Position numbers and translations under genes: made by a program. The notes beneath the pieces were generated by a model. It ran no database searches, was not told the origin of the DNA, and worked only from the letters and a program-made list of their open reading frames with translations. Positions 8,500 through 17,120 of a stretch of DNA of 64,000 nucleotides are shown in pieces; the stretch's first letter is position 1; every line of letters starts with the position of its first letter. The DNA comes from Paracidovorax konjaci (lineage in GTDB: Bacteria > Pseudomonadota > Gammaproteobacteria > Burkholderiales > Burkholderiaceae_C), in NCBI RefSeq assembly GCF_900112675.1, contig NZ_FOMQ01000003.1, positions 1 to 64,000 on the forward strand, given 5' to 3'.

Positions 8500-9825
8500 T
8501 CAGAGCAGCCGTGGCGGCGAGACGGTCAGATCGATGGTCCCGTCGGAGACGGCGGCGCGCACACCGTCCCCGGTGCGGACCTGTGCCGTGCGGGTCACGG
8601 GCCGCCCTTCGCCGTCCGTGAGCAGGGCATAGCCGCGCTGGAGCACCAGGCGGGGGTCGAGCAGGTCGAGGCGCAGCGCGGCATGGTCCAGCCGCCGCTG
8701 CTGGGCGGCCACGCCCTGGCTGACCGCCCTCGGCAATTGGGCGGCCACACCATCCTGCCGCTGCGCCAGCCGCTGCGCCGTCCACGCGGCGCCATGCCGC
8801 AACTGCTGGGCCAAGCGTGCCAGCCGCGATTCCTGCCGGGACACCAGCCCCGACGGCCGGCCGAGGCGCTGCGCGGCCATGTCCAGGCGCTGCTGGCGCT
8901 GGTCGAGCTGGCGCTGGACACCGTCGCCCAGACGGCCCGCCAGCACGTCGAAGCCCGCCATCCACACGGCGCGCGGCTGCGCGACCAGTTCGGCCGCAGC
9001 CGTCGGTGTGGGAGCGCGCAGGTCCGCACAGAAATCCGCGATGGTGAAGTCGGTCTCGTGCCCGACGCCCGAAACCACCGGCACGGGGCTCTGCGACACC
9101 GTGCGTGCGAGCTGTTCGTCGTTGAAGGCCCACAGGTCCTCGATGGAGCCCCCGCCCCGCACCAGCAGGATCACGTCCACCGGAGGCTGCCGCGACCCCG
9201 CCCCCGACTCGCCTTCCGAGGCTTCCGACATCCGATACAGCGACCGCAGGGCCGCGCAGATCGAGGCCGGCGCAGCGGCCCCCTGGACGAGCGCGGGGGC
9301 CAGTACCACCGGCAGGTGAGGCACCCGCCGGCGCAGGGCGGTGACCACGTCGTGGAGCGCCGCAGCGCCCGGCGAGGTGACGAGGCCGATCGCCCGCGGC
9401 ATGACCGGCAGGCTGCGCTTGCGCCCCGCGTCGAAGAGGCCCTCGGCCTCCAGCCGGGCCTTGAGCTGCAGGAACTGCTCGAACAATGCCCCCTGCCCGG
9501 CGCGCTGCAGGCTCTCCACGATGAGCTGGAGGTCGCCGCGGGCTTCGTACACGCCCAGGCGTCCGCGCAGCTCGACCAGTTCGCCATCGCGGGGGACGAA
9601 ATCGAGCAATTGGGCCGCACGGCGGAACATCGCACACCGGATCTGGCCCTGGCCGTCCTTGACCGAGAAGTAGCAATGACCGCTGGACGCGCGCGAGAAG
9701 CCCGTGATCTCCCCGCGCACCGCGACAGGGTTGAATCGGGCCTCCAGGGCATCAGCAACGGCGCGGCACAGCGCCCCGACTTCCCAGATTCGTGGCGCCG
9801 CTGCTGGATTCTGGCGCTCAAACAT
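8500..9825 (-). CDS. xseA: Exodeoxyribonuclease VII large subunit
   Basis: This 441-residue subunit has an N-terminal OB-fold (about 12-105, starting [18 protein letters not shown] and including [20 protein letters not shown]). The catalytic domain includes [39 protein letters not shown] and [30 protein letters not shown]. The long coiled-coil region carries many RQ..RL repeats, and the end domain reads [13 protein letters not shown]. With the small subunit XseB (not in this window), it degrades single-stranded DNA to oligonucleotides. The start at 9825 (MFERQNP) is chosen because the 35 upstream codons are not conserved. Confidence 0.95.
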   Translation of the reverse strand: MFERQNPAAAPRIWEVGALCRAVADALEARFNPVAVRGEITGFSRASSGHCYFSVKDGQGQIRCAMFRRAAQLLDFVPRDGELVELRGRLGVYEARGDLQLIVESLQRAGQGALFEQFLQLKARLEAEGLFDAGRKRSLPVMPRAIGLVTSPGAAALHDVVTALRRRVPHLPVVLAPALVQGAAAPASICAALRSLYRMSEASEGESGAGSRQPPVDVILLVRGGGSIEDLWAFNDEQLARTVSQSPVPVVSGVGHETDFTIADFCADLRAPTPTAAAELVAQPRAVWMAGFDVLAGRLGDGVQRQLDQRQQRLDMAAQRLGRPSGLVSRQESRLARLAQQLRHGAAWTAQRLAQRQDGVAAQLPRAVSQGVAAQQRRLDHAALRLDLLDPRLVLQRGYALLTDGEGRPVTRTAQVRTGDGVRAAVSDGTIDLTVSPPRLL

Positions 9826-10187
9826 CCGCGCCGCCTGGGTTGCGCGGGCGGGCCGCCTGTGCAGTAGTCCACAAGCGCGCCGGAGCGGAAACACTGCCGT
9901 GGCACCGCACCACGCACCCGCGCAAGCCACGCATGTCCGTGCAAGTCATTGATTCATAACAATATTTTGCTGCGCAATTTTTCATCAATCTGTCAAAGTC
10001 TCGATTTGGCGCCGCTTGGCGGGTGTTACACACCCGGTTGCCCACAAAGTTATCCACAGAAAATGTGGGCGGCTGTGGAAAGAAGGACGGCCGGATGGCG
10101 GGGCACGGGGAAGCCGCTGCGGAGGGACCGGACGGCCATGGTGCTGGGCCATAATCGCGGATTGCTTCCATCTGCGCGGAGAGAGAA
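9826..10187. other. Gene-free stretch upstream of xseA and exbB
   Basis: This divergent intergenic region of 362 bp serves xseA (minus) and exbB (plus). The middle (about 9950-10010) is markedly AT-rich, with CATAACAATATTTTGC as a plausible promoter core. A 7-bp hairpin (CGGGTGT-TAC-ACACCCG, 10020-10036) and a cluster of DnaA-box-like sequences at 10038-10082 follow. No coding region is supported. Confidence 0.6.
10050..10058 (+). promoter_or_regulatory. Consensus DnaA box
   Basis: TTATCCACA matches the strong DnaA box exactly. Weaker relatives lie close by: TTGCCCACA at 10038-10046 on the same strand, and inverted TGTGGGCGG and TGTGGAAAG between 10064 and 10082. It could regulate exbB or titrate DnaA. 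An origin is unlikely because dnaA, dnaN and rpmH are absent. Confidence 0.5.
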
Positions 10188-10814
10188 TTGCTGTCGATCA
10201 TACAAGCCGCAGGCTGGCCGATCTGGCCCTTGATAGCCTGCTCCATCCTGGCGCTGGCACTCGTGGTGGAGCGCTTCATCGCCCTCAAGACCGCACGCGT
10301 GGCCCCGCCCAAACTGCTGGACGAAGCCATCTCCGTGTCCTCGCGCGGGCTGCCCACGCCCGACGTGGTGAACCAGCTCTCGCAGAACTCCGCCCTCGGG
10401 GAAGTGCTGGCCAGCGGCCTGCGCACCCTGAACAGCCACCCCCAGAGCAGCGATGCCGACATCCGCGCCGCCATGGAAGGCACCGGGCGCGCGGTCGCCC
10501 AGCGGCTCGAGAAATACCTCAATGCCCTCGCCACCATCGCGTCGGCCGCGCCTCTGCTGGGCCTGCTGGGCACGGTGATCGGCATGATCGAGATCTTCGG
10601 TTCGCAGGGCAGCAGCGCCACGGGCACCGGCAACCCCGCGCAATTGGCCCATGGCATTTCGATCGCGCTCTACAACACCGCCTTCGGCCTGATCGTGGCG
10701 ATCCCGACGCTGATCCTCTGGCGCTACTTCCGCAGCCGCGTGGACGCCTACCTCCTCACGCTCGAACTCGCTTCAGAGCAGTTCGTGCGCCACATCCATC
10801 GCCTGCGCAAGTGA
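10188..10814 (+). CDS. exbB: MotA/TolQ/ExbB proton channel family protein
   Basis: This 208-residue inner-membrane protein has three transmembrane segments (about 10-28, 115-140 and 158-180). The conserved core AAPLLGLLGTVIGMIEIF precedes the second pore helix region ALYNTAFGLIVAIPTLI. It pairs with the ExbD/TolR protein downstream to convert proton flow into mechanical work across the envelope. It starts with TTG at 10188, preceded by a strong GGAGAGAGAA ribosome site. No tonB lies nearby. The exbB-exbD-lpxK order is standard in Burkholderiales, so the partner could be a TonB- or Tol-like protein. Confidence 0.92.
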   Translation: MLSIIQAAGWPIWPLIACSILALALVVERFIALKTARVAPPKLLDEAISVSSRGLPTPDVVNQLSQNSALGEVLASGLRTLNSHPQSSDADIRAAMEGTGRAVAQRLEKYLNALATIASAAPLLGLLGTVIGMIEIFGSQGSSATGTGNPAQLAHGISIALYNTAFGLIVAIPTLILWRYFRSRVDAYLLTLELASEQFVRHIHRLRK

Positions 10815-10898
10815 GGCAGTCGCGGCAGCGGGGATGAAGCCCTCGCCGGCCCGGCCGCCCCGAACACTCGCGCACAGTCTCCGTCGCAGGTCCCACCC

Positions 10899-11324
10899 AT
10901 GAATTTCCGCCCGCGTCCCAAGGAAGAGCCGGAGATCAACCTGATCCCGTTCATCGACGTGCTGCTCGTGATCCTCATCTTCCTGATGCTCTCGACCACC
11001 TACAGCAAGTTCACCGAACTGCAGCTCACGCTGCCCGTCGCAGATGCCGAGCAACAACGCGACCACCCCAAGGAGGTGATCGTCGCCGTGTCGCCGGACG
11101 GCCGCTACGCCGTGAACAAGGCCGCCGTGGACGGCAAGGGCGTGGACGCCATCGCGCAGGCGCTCACCGCCGCCGCCACCGCCGGGCGCGAGAGCGTGGT
11201 CATCATCAGCGCCGATGCCAACGCGCCGCACCAGGCGGTGATTTCCGTGATGGAGGCCGCACGGCGTGTGGGCCTCTCGCAGATCACCTTCGCCACGCAG
11301 TCCTCCGCCAGCGCGGGCCGCTGA
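10899..11324 (+). CDS. exbD: ExbD/TolR family energy-transducing protein
   Basis: This 141-residue protein has a short cytoplasmic N-terminus (MNFRPRPKEEPEINLIPFID) and one transmembrane helix (about 19-38, VLLVILIFLMLSTTY). The Asp of PFIDVLLV is the conserved protonatable residue. A periplasmic TolR-like domain follows (about 45-140, VIVAVSPDGRYAVNK, VVIISADANAPHQAV, VMEAARRVGL). It works in complex with the upstream ExbB. The 84-bp gap between the two genes carries no terminator, so they are probably one transcript leading into lpxK. Confidence 0.93.
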   Translation: MNFRPRPKEEPEINLIPFIDVLLVILIFLMLSTTYSKFTELQLTLPVADAEQQRDHPKEVIVAVSPDGRYAVNKAAVDGKGVDAIAQALTAAATAGRESVVIISADANAPHQAVISVMEAARRVGLSQITFATQSSASAGR

Positions 11325-11330
11325 CCCGGG

Positions 11331-12416
11331 ATGGCGCTGCGCAACCGGCATGGCGAGCCGCCGTCCGCCGACCCTCCGCCGCACGCGTCCCGACCGGCCG
11401 CAGACGGCCTCCAGCGCATCTGGCGCCGCCGCGGCTGGGCCGCCTGGCTGTTGGCGCCACTCGCCCTGCTCTACGGCGCGTTGGCGGGCCTGCGCCGCCT
11501 GCTCTACCGCACCGGCGTCCTGCGCAGCGAACGTCTGCCGGTGCCGGTCGTCGTGGTGGGCAACGTGATCGCTGGCGGCGCGGGCAAGACGCCCGTGGTG
11601 CAGGCCCTGGTCCTTGAACTGCGCCGGCGCGGATGGCGCCCCGGCGTGGTGTCGCGCGGCTACGGGCGCAGCACGTCGGATTGCCGGGAAGTGCTGCCGG
11701 ACAGCCTTCCGGGCGAAGCCGGCGACGAGCCGCTGCTGCTGGCCCGCAGCACCGGCGCACCGGTGTTCGTCGCCCCGCTGCGCGCGCAGGCCGCCCGCGC
11801 CCTGCTCGCCCGGCACCCCGGCACCGACGTCATCGTGTGCGACGACGGCCTGCAGCACTGGGCGCTGGCGCGCGACATCGAGCTGTGCGTTTTCAACGAG
11901 GAAGGCATCGGCAACGGCTTCCTGCTGCCGGCGGGCCCCTTGCGGGAACCCTGGCCCCGCGGCGTGGACGCGGTGCTGCACGCAGGGCCCGCGCCGCGGG
12001 GAGCAGGGGACGCGCCACTCGGCACCTATGCGCTGCGCCGGTCGCTGGCATCCCACGCGGTCGCGCAGGACGGCCAGGCCGTACCGCTGGCCCTGCTGCG
12101 CGGCCAGCCCCTGCACGCCGTGGCCGCCATCGCCCGGCCGCAGGCGTTTTTCGACATGCTCCGCGCGCAAGGCCTGGACGTGGCAAAAACCACGGGCCTG
12201 CCCGATCACTATGATTTTGATAGCTGGAAAACCAATGAATCCGGCGGCATGACGCTTGTCTGTACCGAAAAGGACGCGGCCAAGCTGTGGAAGACCCGGC
12301 CCCACGCACTGGCGGTGCCGCTCGTGGTCGAGATCGATCCGGCCTTCTTCGAGCGGCTGCACGGGCGGCTGCAGGCCCTGGCCGGGCGCTCGCTATCATC
12401 GGCCTCCGCCTCTTGA
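11331..12416 (+). CDS. lpxK: Tetraacyldisaccharide 4'-kinase
   Basis: This 361-residue inner-membrane-associated enzyme phosphorylates the 4' position of the lipid A disaccharide precursor. An N-terminal membrane helix (about 36-55, [18 protein letters not shown]) precedes the Walker A variant [17 protein letters not shown] (about 76-92). Other blocks are [36 protein letters not shown] and, towards the end, GLPDHYDFD and [11 protein letters not shown]. An AT-rich 17-nt repeat (12208-12224) sits inside the coding region at DHYDFDS, and the following SWKTNESGG looks like a non-conserved insertion. It starts 6 bp after exbD. Confidence 0.94.
   Translation: MALRNRHGEPPSADPPPHASRPAADGLQRIWRRRGWAAWLLAPLALLYGALAGLRRLLYRTGVLRSERLPVPVVVVGNVIAGGAGKTPVVQALVLELRRRGWRPGVVSRGYGRSTSDCREVLPDSLPGEAGDEPLLLARSTGAPVFVAPLRAQAARALLARHPGTDVIVCDDGLQHWALARDIELCVFNEEGIGNGFLLPAGPLREPWPRGVDAVLHAGPAPRGAGDAPLGTYALRRSLASHAVAQDGQAVPLALLRGQPLHAVAAIARPQAFFDMLRAQGLDVAKTTGLPDHYDFDSWKTNESGGMTLVCTEKDAAKLWKTRPHALAVPLVVEIDPAFFERLHGRLQALAGRSLSSASAS
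12208..12224. repeat. AT-rich 5-7-5 palindromic repeat, copy 1 (inside lpxK)
   Basis: ACTAT-GATTTTG-ATAGC matches the window-wide pattern GCTAT-N7-ATAGC with one mismatch. It lies in a GC-rich gene and is read in frame as part of HYDFDSW. Confidence 0.6.
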
Positions 12417-12443
12417 AACCCTCTTCTTGCCCACCCCACTGCC

Positions 12444-12626
12444 ATGGATCCCAAACTGCTCGAACTGCTGGTCTGCCCCGTCACCAAAGGTCCGCTGACC
12501 TATGACCGCGAGCGCGGCGAACTGGTGTCGCGCAGCGCGCGGCTGGCCTATCCGGTGCGGGATGGCATCCCCGTCCTGCTGGAAGCGGAAGCCCGCACCC
12601 TGACCGACGCGGAGCTGGAAGCGTGA
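12444..12626 (+). CDS. Trm112-family small protein
   Basis: This 60-residue protein of the UPF0434/Trm112p family (YcaR-like) has the motifs [17 protein letters not shown] and [19 protein letters not shown]. Unlike many zinc-binding homologs, it shows only one Cys, in LVCPVTK. YcaR-type genes commonly sit between lpxK and kdsB, as here. The stop overlaps the kdsB GTG start by 4 bp (GTGA). Its role in bacteria is not firmly established. Confidence 0.92.
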   Translation: MDPKLLELLVCPVTKGPLTYDRERGELVSRSARLAYPVRDGIPVLLEAEARTLTDAELEA

Positions 12627-13420
12627 GCGCCGCGGCCGCCCTCCCCGCGCCCGCCTTCACCGTTCTCATTCCCGCCCGGCTGTCGTCCACGCGGCTGCCC
12701 GACAAGCCGCTGGCCGACATCGGCGGCGTGCCCATGGTGGTGCGCGTGGCGCAGCGCGCCTCGCAGAGCCAGGCCGCGCGCGTGGTCGTCGCGGCCGACC
12801 ATCCCCGCATCCTGGAAGCCTGCGCGGCCCACGGCGTGCAGGCCGTGGCCACCCGCGCCGACCACCCGAGCGGCAGCGACCGCCTGGCCGAAGCCTGCAC
12901 GCAGCTCGGGCTTGCCGACGACGACATCGTGGTGAACGTCCAGGGCGACGAGCCGCTGATCGACCCGGCGCTCATCGACGCGGTGGCGGCCCTGCTGCCC
13001 GCCCGCCCCGATGCTGCGATGGGCACGGCCGCGCACGCCATCCACACGCTGGCCGACTACGCCAACCCGAACGTGGTGAAGGTGGTTCTCGATGCGCGCG
13101 GGCTGGCGCACTATTTCAGCCGCGCCCCGATCCCGCACGCGCGCGACCACGCAGGGGCCGACTGGTGGAACGCCGGCCACGCGGGGGTTCCTCCCGGGTA
13201 TGCGCCGCTGCGGCACGTGGGCATCTACAGCTACCGGGCGGCCTTCCTGCGGGCGTTTCCCACGCTGGCGCCCGCTCCCACCGAGGCGCTCGAAGCGCTG
13301 GAGCAACTGCGTGCGCTCTGGCACGGGCACCGCATCGCCGTGCACGTGACCGACTCGGCACCGGGCCCGGGCGTGGACACGCCGGCAGACCTGGCGCGCG
13401 TGCGCGAACTGCTGGGCTGA
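12623..13420 (+). CDS. kdsB: 3-deoxy-manno-octulosonate cytidylyltransferase
   Basis: This 265-residue cytoplasmic enzyme activates Kdo with CTP to give CMP-Kdo for lipopolysaccharide inner-core synthesis. The nucleotide-binding start [23 protein letters not shown], the [12 protein letters not shown] block and the metal-binding [13 protein letters not shown] are clear. [12 protein letters not shown] and [15 protein letters not shown] follow. The GTG start at 12623 is translationally coupled to the preceding small gene. It forms a lipopolysaccharide cluster with lpxK. Confidence 0.95.
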   Translation: MSAAAALPAPAFTVLIPARLSSTRLPDKPLADIGGVPMVVRVAQRASQSQAARVVVAADHPRILEACAAHGVQAVATRADHPSGSDRLAEACTQLGLADDDIVVNVQGDEPLIDPALIDAVAALLPARPDAAMGTAAHAIHTLADYANPNVVKVVLDARGLAHYFSRAPIPHARDHAGADWWNAGHAGVPPGYAPLRHVGIYSYRAAFLRAFPTLAPAPTEALEALEQLRALWHGHRIAVHVTDSAPGPGVDTPADLARVRELLG

Positions 13421-13565
13421 TCGCACGCGCCAGGACCGTCATGACAGTGCCATCTCTGTCAGCCAGACGGAAGGGCACGCATGCTATCCTTGCCCGCGAT
13501 AAAAAGCGCCACCCGGGCTCCACGGCACGCCCCGGGCCTCGGCGCTTGGCGAATTCAACACTTAG

Positions 13566-14231
<666 letters not shown>

Positions 14232-14278
14232 CGCAGGCCGCCGGGCCTGGGCCTGGGCCTGGAAGGGCCCTATCAACC

Positions 14279-14304
14279 AAAACGCCGCCCCCGGGCGGCG
14301 TTTT
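14279..14304. terminator. Intrinsic terminator between adk and the asparaginase gene
   Basis: AAAACGCCGCCC and GGGCGGCGTTTT surround a 2-nt CC loop. The structure is symmetric, so it serves both converging genes. Confidence 0.9.
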
Positions 14305-14319
14305 GCATGGTGTGCCGGA

Positions 14320-15291
14320 TCAGGCGCCCGTGGAAAGCAGCTCCAGCAGCAGATCCACGCGCGCCTTCACCGCGCTCATGCCCTGGCTGTCGGGGAGCGT
14401 GTCCCCAGGGCGCGGCAGCACCTGCCCCAGCGGGCAGCGTGTGGCCACCCGCACGGCGACGCCCGCTGCCTGAGCACGCTCCAGCGCCGCCTGCAGCCGG
14501 TGGTGCAAGGTCCCATTGCCGGTGGCCGCCACCACCAGGCCGTGGACGCCGTCCGCCACCAGCAGGTCCACCGCGCGGCCCGTCGCACCCGCATGAGAGA
14601 GGACGATTTCCACACGCGGCCAATCCTTGGCTTTTGCTACATTTTCAATAGCAATCTTCGCAGATTCGACGGCGGCATCGGGCCAGTTCGATGCCAGGCG
14701 TACCGCGCCCTGCTCCACCCAGCCCAACGGGCCCGCGTCGGCCGATGCGAAGGCATGCAGGCGGTAGGGATGCACCTTCTGCACCAGGCGTGCGCCGTGC
14801 ACCTCGCCCGCGGCCACGGTAACCACACCGCGCGCGCCCGGCGTGGTGATCACGGCCATGGCATCGAGCAGGTTCTGCGGGCCGTCCGGGGCCTGCGCCG
14901 TGGCCGGGCGCATGGCCGACACTAGCACCACGGGCTTGTGCGCCGCGCCCGCCAGCACGCGGTGCAGGAACCACGCGGTTTCTTCCAGCGTATCGGTGCC
15001 GTGCGTGACGACCAAGCCCCGCACCTGCGGGTCGGCCAGCCGCTCCGCGCAGCGCAGCGCGAGGGCGCCCCAGACGGCGTCGTCCATGTCCTTGCTGTCG
15101 ATCTGCGCGACCTGCTCGGCCTCGAAGACCGCGCCCTGCGCCGCCCGCTCCAGCCCCGGCACCGCCGCGAGCAACTGCCCCACGCCCACCTGCGCCGCGG
15201 TGTAGCCGATGTTGTCTTCCGCGCTCGCGGCCGTTCCCGCGATCGTCCCGCCGGTGCCGAGCACCACGATTTTTCCTGCAACCACTTGCAT
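14320..15291 (-). CDS. L-asparaginase family protein
   Basis: This 323-residue amidohydrolase resembles type II/glutaminase-asparaginases but shows no signal peptide. Catalytic-loop signatures are visible: KIVVLGTGGTIAGTA near the N-terminus (first catalytic Thr) and LVVTHGTDTLEETAWFLH (second Thr-Asp pair, about 95-112). KPVVLVSAMRPATAQAPDGPQNLLDA and a later ATGNGT follow. It should hydrolyse asparagine to aspartate and ammonia. The start at 15291 (MQVVAGK) is preferred over an upstream in-frame ATG that overlaps the SOS box. An AT-rich repeat (14636-14652) lies within the gene, encoding part of AIENVAKAKDW. Confidence 0.88.
   Translation of the reverse strand: MQVVAGKIVVLGTGGTIAGTAASAEDNIGYTAAQVGVGQLLAAVPGLERAAQGAVFEAEQVAQIDSKDMDDAVWGALALRCAERLADPQVRGLVVTHGTDTLEETAWFLHRVLAGAAHKPVVLVSAMRPATAQAPDGPQNLLDAMAVITTPGARGVVTVAAGEVHGARLVQKVHPYRLHAFASADAGPLGWVEQGAVRLASNWPDAAVESAKIAIENVAKAKDWPRVEIVLSHAGATGRAVDLLVADGVHGLVVAATGNGTLHHRLQAALERAQAAGVAVRVATRCPLGQVLPRPGDTLPDSQGMSAVKARVDLLLELLSTGA
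14636..14652. repeat. AT-rich 5-7-5 palindromic repeat, copy 2 (inside the asparaginase gene)
   Basis: GCTAC-ATTTTCA-ATAGC, extended to TTGCTA...TAGCAA, fits the GCTAT-N7-ATAGC family with one mismatch. It is read in frame on the minus strand. Confidence 0.65.
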
Positions 15292-15303
15292 CGCCTCGAT
15301 AAA

Positions 15304-15319
15304 CTGTTTAAAAATACAG
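15304..15319. promoter_or_regulatory. LexA operator (SOS box)
   Basis: CTGTTTAAAAATACAG fits the consensus CTGT-N8-ACAG exactly and is flanked by A and T to extend the palindrome. It lies 80 bp upstream of the lexA ATG and 13 bp from the divergent asparaginase start. LexA should therefore control its own gene and perhaps the asparaginase. Confidence 0.9.
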
Positions 15320-15398
15320 TGGCTGGATCGAACCACAGCTTTTTGCCCGGTCCACCCCGCGCCCCCGGCGCGCCGTTCCCTTCACCGGAGTGCTCCGC

Positions 15399-16073
15399 AT
15401 GCTCGACAGCCCCAAGCTCACCGCCCGCCAGCAGCAAATCCTCGATCTGATCCAGACGGCCATCTCCCGCACCGGCGCCCCGCCCACGCGGGCCGAAATC
15501 GCTGCCGAGTTCGGCTTCAAGTCCGCCAATGCGGCCGAAGAGCACCTGCAGGCCCTCGCACGCAAGGGCGTGATCGAACTGGTGAGCGGCACGTCCCGCG
15601 GCATCCGGCTGCGCGGCGAGGCCGTCAGGTCCATCAATGCCGCACGCGGTGCGCAGTTCCATCTGCCGATCCCCGGGCTCACCCAGTTGGCACTGCCCCT
15701 CATCGGCCGCGTGGCCGCCGGCTCGCCGATTCTCGCCCAGGAACACGTCGACCAGACCTACAGCGTGGAAGGCAGCCTCTTCCAGCACAAGCCCGACTAC
15801 CTTCTCAAGGTGCGCGGCATGTCCATGCGCGACGCGGGCATCATGGACGGCGACCTGCTCGCCGTGCAATCCACGCGCGAGGCACGCAACGGCCAGATCA
15901 TCGTGGCCCGCCTGGGCGACGACGTCACCGTGAAGCGGCTGCGCCGCACGGCCGGCGCCATCGAACTGCTGCCCGAGAACCCGGACTACCCGGTCATCAC
16001 CGTGCAGCCCGGAGAGCCGTTCGAGATCGAAGGCCTTGCGGTGGGCCTGATCCGCAACACCATGCTCATGTAG
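15399..16073 (+). CDS. lexA: LexA repressor
   Basis: This 224-residue SOS repressor has an N-terminal winged HTH (about 5-70, [36 protein letters not shown]). The C-terminal S24 self-cleaving domain shows all needed elements: the cleavage pair Ala107-Gly108 in RVAAGSP, Ser142 in [10 protein letters not shown] and Lys179 in [13 protein letters not shown] 15399 follows CCGGAG at suitable spacing; an in-frame GTG at 15390 is less likely. The consensus SOS box upstream indicates autoregulation. Confidence 0.97.
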   Translation: MLDSPKLTARQQQILDLIQTAISRTGAPPTRAEIAAEFGFKSANAAEEHLQALARKGVIELVSGTSRGIRLRGEAVRSINAARGAQFHLPIPGLTQLALPLIGRVAAGSPILAQEHVDQTYSVEGSLFQHKPDYLLKVRGMSMRDAGIMDGDLLAVQSTREARNGQIIVARLGDDVTVKRLRRTAGAIELLPENPDYPVITVQPGEPFEIEGLAVGLIRNTMLM

Positions 16074-16295
16074 CCTGCCCGGCGCTGTCCGTGGGGTGCT
16101 TCCGGCGCTTTCAGGCCTGCTGGAACCCCTTCGGCCCCGTGCGCCGGCCTCCGGCTTCCAAAGCCCTCCTGCGTTGCCCAGGTGGCGGGCGTATGGCGAT
16201 CCATTTCGCGTGGATGGCCAACCCTGCGGCATCGCCCTGCCTGATCCAAGCCAATCCTGCCAGTGTTCAACCCATTCTGACCGCTGGAGTTTTCC

Positions 16296-16820
16296 ATGGC
16301 AAAGGCCCTTTTCGCACCCACCACCCTGAACGCGCTCACGTCCCTCATCCCACCGCTGCATGCGCTGGTCCGCTGGCTGCGGGGTCCGTCGCCCGCGGCA
16401 CCGCCGAGCCACGTGCCGGTCTGGACCCGCTGGCCCGACCAGCCGGCAGGCGGCGTCGACGCCGTCCCTGCGGATGGCACGGCCCTTCCTGACCATCCGG
16501 CGTCCCGGCGCACCGGTGCGGACCAGGGCATGGCGCGCGCGGCGGGCAGCTCGCTCATCTGCCTGCCCACAACCACAGCCCCTGCCACTGCCACCACCCC
16601 CGCCATCGCGTCGCCATCCGCCGCACCAGGAAGCCGGCCCGGGCTGCAGCGGCAGGTCAGGCTCCCCGGGCGCGCAGCCGCCACGGGCGCCCCCGGAACG
16701 GTGCGGGTGGTAAAGCGCCGCCAGGCCGGCGCGCCCGAGCGCTTCGTGATCTCCGGCCGCATGGCGGATGTGCGCGCCGAACTGGAGCGCTGGGCCGCGC
16801 TGGAAGCCGTCCTGCACTGA
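16296..16820 (+). CDS. Hypothetical protein downstream of lexA
   Basis: I do not recognise this 174-residue protein. The N-terminal two-thirds are rich in Pro, Ala and Thr and look disordered. Only the C-terminus (about 135-174, TVRVVKRRQAGAPERFVISG, then RMADVRAELERWAALEAVL) looks structured. A GGAG site precedes the ATG. Its position 222 bp after lexA, where other bacteria carry SOS effectors such as sulA or dinF, makes an SOS link possible. No CTGT-N8-ACAG box lies in its own upstream region, and no SulA-like sequence is evident. Confidence 0.6.
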   Translation: MAKALFAPTTLNALTSLIPPLHALVRWLRGPSPAAPPSHVPVWTRWPDQPAGGVDAVPADGTALPDHPASRRTGADQGMARAAGSSLICLPTTTAPATATTPAIASPSAAPGSRPGLQRQVRLPGRAAATGAPGTVRVVKRRQAGAPERFVISGRMADVRAELERWAALEAVLH

Positions 16821-17120
16821 TCGCCCCCACCAGCCCGCGCTGCCGGGAGCAGGCAAGCGGCCACCGGGACGCGCGGCCAACGGGCGTTTTGCCGCGGCCG
16901 CGAGGGATGGCCTCCAAGGGCCTCTGGGAGTGCGTCTGGCCAGAAACCCGCGGCCATTGGTGCAAGCGCCTGCCGCACGGAGCCCGCCACCGCGGTGCCG
17001 CGCAGAATGCTCGCCGAGCGCATGGCCGCCCTTGCGCTCGGGCCCCTTTGCTTTAGCCCTCTCCCTCTCCTTCTTCCCCGTGCGGCTCTTTTTCGGCTCG
17101 CCCGGCGCTCTCGACTCTTT
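16821..17120. other. Gene-free stretch between the lexA-linked gene and hrpA
   Basis: These 300 bp separate two converging genes. I see no coding sequence, strong hairpin terminator or recognised repeat. It is GC-rich up to about 17040, then pyrimidine-rich (CCCTCTCCCTCTCCTTCTTCC). Confidence 0.5.

Noticed and set aside
7754-9676. A single 640-residue frame covering sodB and part of xseA
   Set aside because: Only the last 194 residues match a known family (Fe superoxide dismutase). The upstream part is the xseA gene read in another frame; the open frame results from high GC content.
10038-10082. A chromosomal replication origin at the DnaA-box cluster
   Set aside because: No dnaA, dnaN, gyrB, rpmH or parAB genes are nearby and the AT-rich element is short. 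At most it is a regulatory or titration site.
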